Source: Planobispora rosea (GTDB lineage Bacteria; Actinomycetota; Actinomycetes; Streptosporangiales; Streptosporangiaceae). Taken from it: DNA of 64,000 nt. Shown in pieces: positions 52,527 through 60,966 of the stretch (its first letter is position 1; each line of letters opens with the position of its first letter). The position numbers and the translations under genes were made by a program. Below the pieces are notes generated by a model. It had not been told where the DNA came from. It saw only the letters and a program-made list of their open reading frames with translations, and ran no database searches. The stretch lies in contig NZ_BMQP01000012.1 of assembly GCF_014648175.1 (NCBI RefSeq), positions 124,001-188,000 on the forward strand, in the 5' to 3' direction.

Positions 52527-52916
52527 ATGCACACCTCGCTGCCCGACTTCGAGATGCCCAGTGAGGAGCAGGTGCACCTGGCCGCCGAGTCGTTCCGGCT
52601 GCTGTCCGACCCCACCCGCATCAAGATCCTCTGGGCGCTGCTGCAGGGCGAGTCGTCCGTCGCCTGTCTGGCTGAGCTCGCCGACGCCGCCCCCACCGCG
52701 GTCAGCCAGCACCTGGCCAAACTCCGCCTTGCCGGGTTGGTCAAGGGCCGCCGCGAGGGCACGTTCGTCTACTACAGCGCCGCCGACGAGCATGTACGCC
52801 GGCTGCTGAGCCAGGGCCTCTATCACGCCGACCACATCGACCGGGATGACTCGCCTACCGCTCCGGGACGTGCGGATGGCGCGCAACCAGCCAGACACCA
52901 CCGGCGATCGCCATGA
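52527..52916 (+). CDS. ArsR/SmtB-family metal sensor (NmtR/KmtR-like)
   Basis: 129 residues: HTH LADAAPTAVSQHLAKLRLAG and wing RREGTFVYYSAADEHV. The C-terminal helix carries LYHADHIDRDD, giving the His/Asp ligands of alpha5-type sensors of Ni/Co/Zn (NmtR, KmtR). A basic His-rich tail (ARHHRRSP) follows. Represses the divergent P1B-4 ATPase and itself through the palindrome at 52467-52492. Its last 62 bp overlap the convergent MFS fragment. Confidence 0.92.
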   Translation: MHTSLPDFEMPSEEQVHLAAESFRLLSDPTRIKILWALLQGESSVACLAELADAAPTAVSQHLAKLRLAGLVKGRREGTFVYYSAADEHVRRLLSQGLYHADHIDRDDSPTAPGRADGAQPARHHRRSP

Positions 52917-53093
52917 TCGAGCCAAGAGCGACGAACACCGTGGTCACGCCCAGCCGGTCGATGAACATGCCGGTGACGGCGGAGGAGACACCGAGACTGA
53001 AGGCGGCTGTGGCGCTCCATAGAGAAATGACTCGTCCACGGGTCTCGTTCGACGTTGCGGACAGCAGGACGGCCATGGCCGCCGGGCCGTACA
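52855..53093 (-). pseudogene. MFS transporter C-terminal fragment truncated at an IS end
   Basis: On the minus strand the last two to three helices of an MFS transporter are readable (GPAAMAVLLSATSNETRGRV, SLWSATAAFSLGVSSAVTGM, TTVFVALGSIMAIAGGVWLV) to a stop at 52855. Homology begins exactly where the 27-bp repeat (53094-53120) ends, so the upstream ~300 codons were replaced by the repeat. Confidence 0.8.
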
Positions 53094-53120
53094 CCTGTAC
53101 CGCTTCAAAAGTCATCGCAT
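53094..53120 (-). repeat. 27-bp IS-end-like repeat, right copy
   Basis: Inverted match (26/27) to 50277-50303. Joins directly to the truncated MFS fragment. Confidence 0.75.
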
Positions 53121-53191
53121 GGTGTTTGACCTTCATATCGACCTGATGCGGCGGCTCAGGAAAGATCGGTTCTTGTGTCTCTCCGTCTCCT

Positions 53192-53410
53192 CTACCTGTC
53201 GGAGTCGATCGCGGCGTCGACGTCGCTGCGGAACTCGGCGTAGTCGATGCGCGGCAGGCGGGCGGCGGTGCGCCTGAGCTCGCTCCACGGCACGAAGGTC
53301 CGGCGGCCGGTGACCAGCCGGAGCGCGTGGGCGCAGACCTCGACCAGCTGGCCGGGGGTCAGCTGCCCGACGAGGTGGTGCACGTCGTCGTAGTCATGGG
53401 CGGCGGTCAT
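53192..53410 (-). CDS. Small antitoxin-like protein
   Basis: 72 residues from ATG 53410 (a longer in-frame start at 53464 adds 18 residues). YDDVHHLVGQLTPGQLVEVC resembles the N-terminal segment of short actinobacterial antitoxin-like proteins, and IDYAEFRSDVDAAIDSD a typical C-terminal FRADVD element. No toxin gene is seen beside it. Function not established. Confidence 0.5.
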   Translation of the reverse strand: MTAAHDYDDVHHLVGQLTPGQLVEVCAHALRLVTGRRTFVPWSELRRTAARLPRIDYAEFRSDVDAAIDSDR

Positions 53411-53573
53411 GTCTTCGGGCGTACGCACGACCCTTGCCCGGGTGGTGGGAAATACCGTGGGCACTGGAGCCGAGGCCCGGTGGTCTCGCGGATCCGGATC
53501 GTGTCGTGCAGGGGTCCTTCGCCTGGTCTTGCGGGGGCCGGAAATTCATCCGCGCAGGCCAGAGCGCTGACTG

Positions 53574-54081
53574 GTGATCACGTACCTCGAGTCTCGGAGC
53601 CGTGAGATCCACGCCGCCGCGGCCTGCACGCCCCGGCGTCGAGGGCGTCCGCGTACCATCTCCTCCATCCGTCTGCTGGTGCTGCGTCTGGCCCGGGAGA
53701 ATCCCTGCTGGGGGTACCGGCGTATCCACGGCGAGCTGGCTGGGTTCGGCGTCACGGTCGCCGCCTCCACCGTGTGGGAGATCTTGAAGGTTCACGGCAT
53801 CGACCCGTCACCCGAGCGGCAGCACACCGCCTGGGCCGATTTCTTACGCAGCCAGGCGTACGCCCTGCCGGCGTGCGACTTCTTCGAAGTCCGCACCCTG
53901 ACCGGGGCCCGGCTGTACGTCTTCGTTCACTGCGGCCTTCGACGCGGTGCTGGCCGATACCGGACTTCGCGTCGTTACGACCGGCATCCGGAGATCCCCC
54001 GGATGAATGCGATCATGGAGCGGTGGATCCAGACCTGCCGCCGTGAACTGCTGGACCGCACCCTGATCTGGAACCACCCGC
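53574..54081 (+). pseudogene. IS3/IS481-like integrase-core transposase remnant
   Basis: The first frame reads LVLRLARENPCWGYRRIHGE, AGFGVTVAASTVWEILKVHG and DFLRSQAYALPACDFFEVRT up to YVFV (~53930). After losing ~45 codons the sequence continues in other frames with AAFDAVLADTGLRVVTTGI (53938-53993) and then RMNAIMERWIQTCRRELLDR TLIW (54001-54073). Frameshifts and deletion make it inactive. Confidence 0.8.
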
Positions 54082-54222
54082 GACACCTATACCAGCGTCT
54101 ACCCGCAGGGGGTCCAGGCCGCCGCCGAATCCACCGCCGCTCTGATCACTACCGCCACCAGCGGCTCCACCGCGCCGAAAGCACACCTGATCGGTCTGCC
54201 CCCGGTGGCGAAAAAGCAGTAA
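54082..54222 (+). pseudogene. Tyrosine recombinase (phage/ICE integrase) C-terminal tail
   Basis: In frame from 54082: DTYTSVYPQGVQAAAESTAA then a short Thr/Ser-rich tail to TAA 54220-54222. DTYTSVYPQ follows the catalytic tyrosine region (LGHSS...TADTYTSV) in actinomycete integrases. Only these 46 codons remain, fused directly to the transposase fragment at ~54081, and the Tyr nucleophile itself may be the Y in DTY. Confidence 0.65.
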
Positions 54223-54335
54223 CCCCCGGTACCCGGTCAGCGGAGATTCCGGTCCCGGGCAGAATCCAGCTGACAGGGAATCGGCACTGGCCGTTGTGTC
54301 CGGGCATACCCGCACCCGGTTCCTGGTGAGCTCGC

Positions 54336-55412
54336 TTACGGGCGTCGGTACGGGGCGGGCCGACGCTGGTCGCCGCGGCGGACGCCATTACGGTGGCCGG
54401 TCAGCTGGGGGACGGCGCTGGTCGGGCTTGTGCCGGTGCGCAGGGAGTGGATGCTCGCCACAGTCCGAGGACGCTGGAGGTCGCCAGGGGTATGCCAGTG
54501 CACGTGGTCGGCCCAGCGCAGGCGTTCGAACAGGCGGATGAGGGTGGCCGAGGGGTCGATCTGGCGCCGGCCGCGACCGTGGCGGGCGCAACTGGGCTGG
54601 CTGTGGTGGCCGTTGTGCCAGCTCTCTCCGAAGGACAGCACCGCCAGCGGCCACAGGTCGGTCGAGCGATCGTGCTTGCGGGTGGCGTGGGGCCGGTCGC
54701 CGATCATGTGGCACAGGGAGTTGACGCTCCAGGTGACGTGCTGCAGCAGGGCGATGCGGACCAGGCCGGCCCATAAGAACGCGGTCAGCCCGCCGTACAG
54801 GCTGCCGCTGATCGCCCACCCGGCCGCGAACGGCAGGAGCAGGGAAGCGGCGCACAGGACGGGGAAGGCACGCGCGATGCGTACCATCATCGGGTCGCCG
54901 AGCAGGTCGGGGGCGTAACGCCCGGCGGGGACGTGCTGGTCGGTGAACAGCCAGCCCAGGTGGGCGTGGGCCAGGCCGCGCAGCTGCCCGCCGAGGTGGG
55001 CGCCGTAGCGGTAGGGCGAGTGCGGGTCGCCGGGACGGTCGGTGAAGGCGTGATGGCGGCGGTGCACGGCGACCCAGTCGATGAGGTTGCCCTGGAAGCT
55101 CATGGATCCGGCCACCGCCAGGGTGGCACGCAGCCAAGGGCGGGCGGTGAAGGAGCGGTGGGTCAGCAGCCGGTGGAAGCCGACCGTGACCCCGAACCCG
55201 GTCACGACGTAGAAGGCGACGGCCAGCAGCAGGTCGGTCAGGGTGATCCCGTTACCCCAGGCCAGCCAGACGCCGACGGCCAACGCCAGGAACGGGGTCA
55301 GCACGATCGCGGTTGTCAACGCCACCTGCCCGGTGTGGGCGGTGGGGTGCTGCGCGGCCTGCGGGAACGGCGAGCGCCCGTCGTAAGCTTCGGCGGGGGA
55401 GTGAGCGCGCAT
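54336..55412 (-). CDS. Membrane fatty-acid/acyl-CoA desaturase
   Basis: 358 residues with four to five membrane helices and the three di-iron histidine boxes: H80-H85 (HRLLTH), H117/H120/H121 (HRRHH), H266/H269/H270 (HNGHH). Delta-9-type acyl desaturase family; introduces double bonds to adjust membrane fluidity. The last ~50 residues are basic and unrelated to the family. Encoded 4 bp after the STAS gene on the same strand, so the two are cotranscribed. Confidence 0.9.
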   Translation of the reverse strand: MRAHSPAEAYDGRSPFPQAAQHPTAHTGQVALTTAIVLTPFLALAVGVWLAWGNGITLTDLLLAVAFYVVTGFGVTVGFHRLLTHRSFTARPWLRATLAVAGSMSFQGNLIDWVAVHRRHHAFTDRPGDPHSPYRYGAHLGGQLRGLAHAHLGWLFTDQHVPAGRYAPDLLGDPMMVRIARAFPVLCAASLLLPFAAGWAISGSLYGGLTAFLWAGLVRIALLQHVTWSVNSLCHMIGDRPHATRKHDRSTDLWPLAVLSFGESWHNGHHSQPSCARHGRGRRQIDPSATLIRLFERLRWADHVHWHTPGDLQRPRTVASIHSLRTGTSPTSAVPQLTGHRNGVRRGDQRRPAPYRRP

Positions 55413-55416
55413 CCGA

Positions 55417-55740
55417 TCACGCCGCCATCAGCATGCTGCGATCCAGGCCGGTGATGTGCAGGATCCGTGACATGCACGGACTCGGCGCGGTCAGGACGAG
55501 GGTGATGCCTTGCGTCCGGGCACGGCGCTGGACGTCGATCAGCGCGCTCAGCCCGGAGGCGTCGCAGAACGACACCTCCGACAGATCGAGGACGAGCAGG
55601 TTGGTGCTGTAGTGCAGGGCACTCAGCAGACGGCGGCGAAGTGCTGTGCGGGTGAGGATGTCGATTTCCCCGGACAGGCGGATGACGGTGGGAGCTGATG
55701 AGCCGACCCCGCTGGGCGGGGAGGCTGTGGCGACGGTCAT
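55417..55740 (-). CDS. STAS-domain anti-sigma factor antagonist
   Basis: 107 residues: IRLSGEIDILTRTALRRRLL and the phospho-site CDASGLSALID with S62. Intact RsbV/SpoIIAA-type antagonist. GGAG lies upstream of ATG 55740. First gene of a two-gene operon with the desaturase. Its anti-sigma kinase is not in the window. Confidence 0.9.
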   Translation of the reverse strand: MTVATASPPSGVGSSAPTVIRLSGEIDILTRTALRRRLLSALHYSTNLLVLDLSEVSFCDASGLSALIDVQRRARTQGITLVLTAPSPCMSRILHITGLDRSMLMAA

Positions 55741-55744
55741 GAGA

Positions 55745-55760
55745 TTCTCCGATCGGAGAA
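55745..55760. promoter_or_regulatory. 16-bp perfect palindrome over the STAS ribosome site
   Basis: TTCTCCGATCGGAGAA spans 5-20 bp before the STAS ATG and includes its GGAG. As RNA it could hide the ribosome site; as DNA it could be an operator. Confidence 0.5.
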
Positions 55761-55855
55761 GAGAAGGAAGCAGAAGAAGCGAGGCGACTTCCGGCCGGCT
55801 GCCGGATCGCGACATCGGTGCCGCTTGAGCCGGCTGCCCGGTCAGGCTCGGGAAG

Positions 55856-56425
55856 TCAGGGCGCGGCCGGGTGATCGGCGAGGTGTCCGCCCTCGTTCTC
55901 CCAGCCGGCAGGGCCGTCATCGTCCAAGGCGCGGACGGCCGGTACGGCGGAGCGTCGCGCGAGGGTGACGATGTCGGCCGGCCGGAGGCCGAGCGTGCCT
56001 GCGGCGGCGAGTGCGAGAGCGAACCTGGCGGGACCGGCCGCCGTGTCCGGTGTGATGACCAGCAAGGTGACGGGCTCGGCACCTGCGAGGATAAGCGTGA
56101 TCAGGTGGGGGTGGGTGTGGCGGAACCATCCCACCTTGATCTGACGTCCCCGGGCCGGGATGCGGCGCGGGATGTGCTCCCAGGCGTTCAGGTGCAGGCC
56201 GACGCGGACCGTGTTCCGGCCGAGTCGCTGATCGACGGCGGCGATGAGCCCGGGCAGTTCGGCGGCGGCGTCACGAGAGTACGGCCACCACGCCCCGTCC
56301 AGGGTGCCCCGCCGGCAGGGAAGGGGATCCAGACTGATCCGGACCGGTGAATCGACCGTGGGAACCCTGGCAGCGGCGGCGCCCAGCGGTGTGAGATGAG
56401 AAAGCAGCATTGGCGTCATGGTCAT
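55856..56425 (-). CDS. DUF5994 family protein
   Basis: 189 residues; RISLDPLPCRRGTLDGAWWP, YSRDAAAELPGLIAAVDQRL, VRVGLHLNAWEHIPRRI and KVGWFRHTHPHLITLILAG follow the DUF5994 family of actinomycetes. Function unknown; family members often neighbour STAS, ANTAR and GAF genes, as here. Start ambiguous between ATG 56425, 56419 and 56407. Confidence 0.8.
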   Translation of the reverse strand: MTMTPMLLSHLTPLGAAAARVPTVDSPVRISLDPLPCRRGTLDGAWWPYSRDAAAELPGLIAAVDQRLGRNTVRVGLHLNAWEHIPRRIPARGRQIKVGWFRHTHPHLITLILAGAEPVTLLVITPDTAAGPARFALALAAAGTLGLRPADIVTLARRSAVPAVRALDDDGPAGWENEGGHLADHPAAP

Positions 56426-57023
56426 GATCGCCTGGCCTATCCAGGCCCTCCAGCGGACCCCGAACGGTCTATCGCCGCGGGCGACGCCGACCTGAATGCC
56501 AACGTGCGAAATGTCCTCGGTAATCTCCAGCCTACCTCATCCGAGGGAGATCTCCTGGGGAACGGCGTGGCTCCGGAAGCAGGCATCAGGCGACGGCGTG
56601 CGGAAACAGGGTTCCGACCAGCCCCGGCGTCATGAATATATTCCCGGGCGTATGTCTGGTTCCTGGAACGGTGCAGTGATGCTGCGGTGCCAGGTTCGCG
56701 GCCGCCGGCGGCTGAGGCCGGAGTCGTTGCGTCGGTTCGGCGCCGGTCACCGCCCTGCACGCTCATTGACTGAATTATTCGCTCTGGCCACCTTTTGGGG
56801 CTGCTGTCATATTTTCTGGATCCTGTCGGGCGGGAAACGGAGGAAAAGGGGTAGGCTGGAATCGAAGATCGTATCCTTCGGGAAGTCCGCTCTACTGTGA
56901 TGTTGCGGCTTTGGCCAGGTGGGCCGGTGCCGCTGATCCGCAGCGTGTTCGCGGGTGCCGGTGGATGTGCCACCGGCTGGGGCACGGCGGGGGACGATCG
57001 GCGGATCGAGCCGGGAGGCCACG
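56426..57023. other. 598-bp region without a recognised gene
   Basis: Lower GC than its surroundings (stretches such as CATGAATATATTCC and GAATTATTCGC near 56630 and 56775). No frame gives recognisable homology. It should hold the promoters of the DUF5994 gene and of the small gene at 57024. Confidence 0.5.
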
Positions 57024-57224
57024 ATGAGCGAGCCCAGTGATGCCGATATCCGAGCCATGATGCTGGTGATGATCCGCAGGGCGGGCGGCGTAGTGGAGAT
57101 CGACAACGCTGACCTGTATGACGCGATGATGCCCGAGGGGGGAAGTTCCACCGCTCGTTTCACGGTAGAGGAAACCTCTTCCGGCATCAGACTGACGTGT
57201 ACGGATCCGCTCGGAAAAAGATGA
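57024..57224 (+). CDS. Small hypothetical protein
   Basis: 66 residues; GGGAGG 6 nt before ATG 57024. Acidic, with ADIRAMMLVMIRRAGGVVEI, DNADLYDAMMPEG and RFTVEETSSGIRLTCTD, a plausible alpha-beta fold. Not recognised. The ribosome site and codon usage support a real gene. Confidence 0.6.
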   Translation: MSEPSDADIRAMMLVMIRRAGGVVEIDNADLYDAMMPEGGSSTARFTVEETSSGIRLTCTDPLGKR

Positions 57225-57394
57225 TCTGAGCTGGACGGTGCGCCTGCCGATAATGCCATCTGTCCAGTTCGTAGCCTTTCTGGGGATCGCCTGACGCGCG
57301 TGATCCCCAACCGCGCTCCGGTGTCGAGATGGTGCTGCGGCGTCAGGGTGCCCGGTCGAAGCCAGGCTGGATCGATCGAGCGATCCCGGCCGCC

Positions 57395-57601
57395 CCGGTG
57401 CGGCCAGTGGTGTCGCGCGTCGGACTGATCCAGCTCGTCGGGAGCCGGCTCAACGATGGCTCTGTCGTCCAGGTGCTCGCGTTCATGCAGGTCGCTCACG
57501 CTGGTCTCGACCCGCGCGGGGTCGTCTTCGCCGAGGGTCCAGGTGATGTCGCGCCGCGCGGACTCGGCCAGTTCGGTGACCAAGAAGGGTTGCTCGTGCA
57601 C
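57395..57601 (-). pseudogene. Copy 1 of a duplicated small gene, stop codon lost
   Basis: GTG 57601, preceded by AGGAGG, reads [20 protein letters not shown], ~69 codons colinear with the intact copy at 60392-60604 (about 85% identical residues). At the end HWPHR replaces HWPHQV-stop and the frame continues ~195 codons into unrelated DNA opposite the small gene at 57024. The copy is therefore fused to random sequence and probably non-functional or altered. Confidence 0.65.
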
Positions 57602-57719
57602 GGTGGAGCCCTCCTGTGTCGCTGGATCCGCTGTCGGGGACGAGCGGTGCGAGATGGCGGCCGAGCGGGACGGTCGCGTCCCTGGTTGCCGTACCCGCCG
57701 GGCACGGCAACCAGGTAAG

Positions 57720-58360
57720 GAGATCCGGGAACGGGTGGTGCGCCTGGCGCGGGAGAACTCGGCCTGGGGATACCGCCGGGTGCACGGCGAGCTGGTCCGG
57801 CTCGGCTATCGCGTGAGTGAAGCGACCATGCGGCGGATCCTGCGGAGCCGGCGGGTCGGTCCGGCTACGCGAAACACCGGCACCTCGTGGAGGACCTTTC
57901 TACGCACCCAGGCGCATGGGCTGCTGGCCGTCGATCTCTTCCACGTCGACACGGTGTTCTTGAAGCGCCTGCATGTGCTGTTCGTCATGGAAATCACCAC
58001 CCGGCGCGTGCACATCCTCAGTGTGACCGCCCACCTGACCGGAGCGTGGACGGTTCAACAGGCCCGCAACCTGCTCATGAACCTCGGTGACCAGGTCAGT
58101 GCCTTCCGCTTCCTCATTCGTGACCGAGGTACCACGTTCACCGGCGCATTCGACGCAGTCTTCGCCGGCGCGGGCGTGAGGGGGCTGAAGACGCCGCCGC
58201 GCACGCCGCGGGCCACTGCTACGCCGAGCGATGGGTCGCACCGTACGGGCCGAGTGCCCTGGCAGCATGCTGATCTCCAACGAACGGCACCTGCGGTCGG
58301 TGCTGACCGAGTATGCCGATCACTACAACAACCATCGGCCGCACCGGTCCCGCGCGTAGC
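57720..58360 (+). pseudogene. Integrase-core transposase remnant with frameshifts
   Basis: Readable from [20 protein letters not shown] through [60 protein letters not shown] to [10 protein letters not shown] (~58209) in one frame, retaining two acidic DDE residues. A frameshift after this breaks NCYAERW...; the C-terminal [20 protein letters not shown] is in other frames and ends RPHRSRA-stop. Its start is lost at the duplicated small-gene region. Confidence 0.85.
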
Positions 58361-58590
58361 GGTCACCCGATCACAACGAGCGGACTGTGAACCCCTCCAT
58401 CATCGGTGCAGACGGCACAGCCCGCCATGGGCGGGCAGGATACATCGGCGAAGTGGTGAGCGGGGTCCGGGACCGGTCCGGTCCTGATCTTTGCCTGACA
58501 TGCCGCAGGCGGCGGACAACCTCAGGGCGAAACCGGGTAGATCTGCCCGTACGGACACGCCGATCAGGCGGAGCGCGGGGGAGGCGTGTG

Positions 58591-59574
58591 ATGAGTGACG
58601 AGGTGCCCGATGCCCGCGCCGATCCGCGCTTCCGTGACGATCCCCTGGTCACTGGCGAGCCGCATCTGCGCTTTTACGCGGGGGCCCCACTGATCAGCGG
58701 CCACGGGCACGCGCTGGGCACGGTGTGCGTGGCCGATCACCAGCCGCGCCGGTTGAACGCCGGACAGCGCCAGGCCCTGCACACCCTGGCCACCCACGCC
58801 GTCACGTTGATGGAGCTGCACGGCCGCGCCCACCAGGCCGATGAGGTCACCCGGCAGCGGCACGCCCTGGAAAACCTCAAAGACCAGTTCCTGTGCAACA
58901 TCAATCACGAGCTGCGCACGCCGCTGACCTCGATCCGCAGCTATCTGGAACTGGTCCAGGAGGGCGGCCTGGATGAGGCCACCGAGCGGTGGTTTCTCCA
59001 CGTCATCGAGCGCAACGGCGATCGCATGCTGCACCTGATCGACACGCTGCTGCTGATGGCCAGCCTGAATGCCCAGACCGCCGCCTTCACCCCGGCCCGC
59101 ATCGACCTGGCCGACCTCGCCCGCCAGGCAGTTGAGCAGACCGCCCCGGCCGCCCGGCTCAAGGAGCAGGTGCTGAACCTGCACGCCTTGGAGCAGGTAC
59201 CGGCGTGGGGCGATGCCGAGCAATTGCAGACCGCGCTGATGCAGGTGCTGGACAACGCGGTCAAGTTCACCCCGCCCGGCGGCGCCATCGACGTGATCGT
59301 CACCGCCGACCCCGCGCCGCACGTGGAGGTCCACGACACCGGTATCGGCGTCGAGCCCGAGGAACTGCTGCACGTCTTCGAGGATTTCTACCGCGCTCCG
59401 CAGACCGAGGAACAGGCTGTCGAAGGCACCGGGGTGGGCCTGTCCATTGTGGAGAAGATCATGGACCTGCACGGTGGCACGGTGAGCATGGAAAGTGGGC
59501 AGCATGAAGGCGCGTGCGTGCATCTGACCCTGCCAGAGCCGCTTCCGCCCCCGCTCCTGAAGCCTTCCGGCTGA
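58591..59574 (+). CDS. Histidine kinase with N-terminally truncated GAF domain
   Basis: 327 residues from ATG 58591, with GGGGGAGG 7 nt upstream. Residues ~3-72 are the second half of a GAF domain (DARADPRFRDDPLVTGEPHL, RFYAGAPLISGHGHALGTVC), lacking the ~80-residue first half. HisKA follows with NINHELRTPLTSIRSYLELV, then HATPase_c (LDNAVKFTPPGG, DTGIGVEPEELLHVFEDFYR, GTGVGLSIVEKIMDLHGG). Cytoplasmic, no membrane helix, no adjacent response regulator. The upstream half seems to have been removed by the transposase insertion, with an acceptable new start. Confidence 0.85.
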   Translation: MSDEVPDARADPRFRDDPLVTGEPHLRFYAGAPLISGHGHALGTVCVADHQPRRLNAGQRQALHTLATHAVTLMELHGRAHQADEVTRQRHALENLKDQFLCNINHELRTPLTSIRSYLELVQEGGLDEATERWFLHVIERNGDRMLHLIDTLLLMASLNAQTAAFTPARIDLADLARQAVEQTAPAARLKEQVLNLHALEQVPAWGDAEQLQTALMQVLDNAVKFTPPGGAIDVIVTADPAPHVEVHDTGIGVEPEELLHVFEDFYRAPQTEEQAVEGTGVGLSIVEKIMDLHGGTVSMESGQHEGACVHLTLPEPLPPPLLKPSG

Positions 59575-59780
59575 CGCGTCCGGCCTGCCGGGACCGACGT
59601 CTCAGGTGTCTGGGGCGTCCTGGTGTGGAAATCGGGTGAGGAGGCGGATCGTCGGGGCGATGGATGCGGGCCGGAGTACGACACGAGGGATACATGGTCC
59701 GGGGAAGTACGCCGTGCCAGGCCGGAGGGCTTGTGTGGCGGGAAGAGCGGCTTGACCGAGGACTCACCGAGGATTCGACC

Positions 59781-59805
59781 CTCTGAGGGCTGACAGCCCT
59801 CAGAG
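59781..59805 (+). terminator. 11-bp perfect hairpin downstream of the histidine kinase
   Basis: CTCTGAGGGCT-GAC-AGCCCTCAGAG, about 205 bp after the kinase stop; the rest of 59575-59933 shows no gene. Confidence 0.6.
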
Positions 59806-59933
59806 ACCTGCTTTCTCGGTGTTCCGATGACCTTCTGCGAGGTCTGACGTGGAAGAGGTCCCCTGGGCGATCTCGCGGGGCCGGGTTGCGATACACGCGA
59901 GCAAACATAGGATCCTTGACTATTATTCACCGG

Positions 59934-60131
59934 ATGCTGATCGTCAACGCCCGTCATCTACGACGGGTGCTGACCGCGTACGAGGCTCACTTCAACGAGC
60001 ACCGGCCGCACCGATCCCTGAGGCAAGCCGCTCCGCTCCGAGCCCTGCCCGACCCGGTCGAGGCCGATATCGAGGTCATCCGCCGTGATCGTCTCAGCGG
60101 GCTGATGCATGAGTATGTGCAGGTCGCATAG
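59934..60131 (+). pseudogene. Transposase C-terminal fragment
   Basis: RMLIVNARHLRRVLTAYEAH and FNEHRPHRSLRQAAPLRALP to TAG 60129-60131, the last ~65 codons of an integrase-core transposase of a different subtype from the neighbours. No N-terminal part precedes it. Confidence 0.8.
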
Positions 60132-60391
60132 GGTGGCCGAGTTTCTGGCACCCACATCCCGCCACCCCGCTTAAAAGCGAGAAATGTCCACTATATGGTG
60201 GAAGTGGAGTTTCTTGCCGTCAGGAGGAGCAGTCCGGCCGCGGTCCACTCCGTTGGGCTCCGGCGCGGAGGATTCATCACCCGGTCGCCGTGCCCGACGG
60301 GCACAGAAACCGGGGACGCGACCGTCTGCTCGGCCGTCATCTCGCACCACCCGTCCCCGACAGCGGATCCAGCGGCACAGGAGGAACCACC

Positions 60392-60604
60392 GTGCACGAG
60401 CAGCCCTTCATGGCCACCGAACTGGCCGAATCCGCCCGACGCAACATCACCTGGACCCTCGGCGAAGACGACCCCGCGCTGGTCGAGACCATCGTGAGCG
60501 ACCTGCATGAACGCGAGCACCTGGACGACAGGGCCATCTCCGAGCTGGCCCCCGACGAACTGGATCAACTCGACGCGCGATACCACTGGCCGCACCAGGT
60601 CTGA
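60392..60604 (+). CDS. Small acidic protein, intact copy 2 of the duplicated gene
   Basis: 70 residues from GTG 60392, GGAGG 7 nt upstream. [60 protein letters not shown], ending HWPHQV. Acidic, all-helical, with no recognised family. The degenerate inverted copy at 57395-57601 plus similarity in the preceding ~100 bp shows a segmental duplication. Confidence 0.65.
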   Translation: MHEQPFMATELAESARRNITWTLGEDDPALVETIVSDLHEREHLDDRAISELAPDELDQLDARYHWPHQV

Positions 60605-60966
60605 GATCCCGCAAGTACCGCAGCAGGCGGCGCCGAGCCGGCAGGGTGCCCGCCTGACCGGCCGGTGGGCGCACAGTCCATACGGCGAGAGCCGCGTCAG
60701 GGCGACCCGCATGTCTCAAGCTTCTGAAGCGGCCCAGGACGTCACCTGTCTCCGCCGTCTCTTGAAAGGTCGTTCCCGGCTCGTTCGCCGGTGGCGGCTC
60801 GATCACGCCGGGATACATCATGTCTGGTTTGCGGGGTAGCAGGCTCGCACCGGCGGACAGGAAGCCTGTCGGGCCGGGAAGGTGCCGTCACACCTTCCCG
60901 GCCAAGGCTCCGGTTGGTGCGAAGTCATCCGTCCGGAGCCGCCGGAGCAACGGGAGACAGCACAGC
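60605..60966. other. 362-bp region with a 13-bp hairpin, no gene recognised
   Basis: Contains GGCCGGGAAGGTG-CCGTCA-CACCTTCCCGGCC at 60872-60903, a strong terminator-like stem. Otherwise no frame is convincing. Confidence 0.6.
60872..60903. terminator. 13-bp perfect stem
   Basis: Arms GGCCGGGAAGGTG and CACCTTCCCGGCC with a 6-nt loop, 63 bp before the ANTAR gene start. Confidence 0.7.

Noticed and set aside
56807..57601. 264-residue protein starting MHEQPF on the minus strand
   Set aside because: Only the first ~69 residues are homologous to the intact copy; the rest is read-through caused by loss of the stop.
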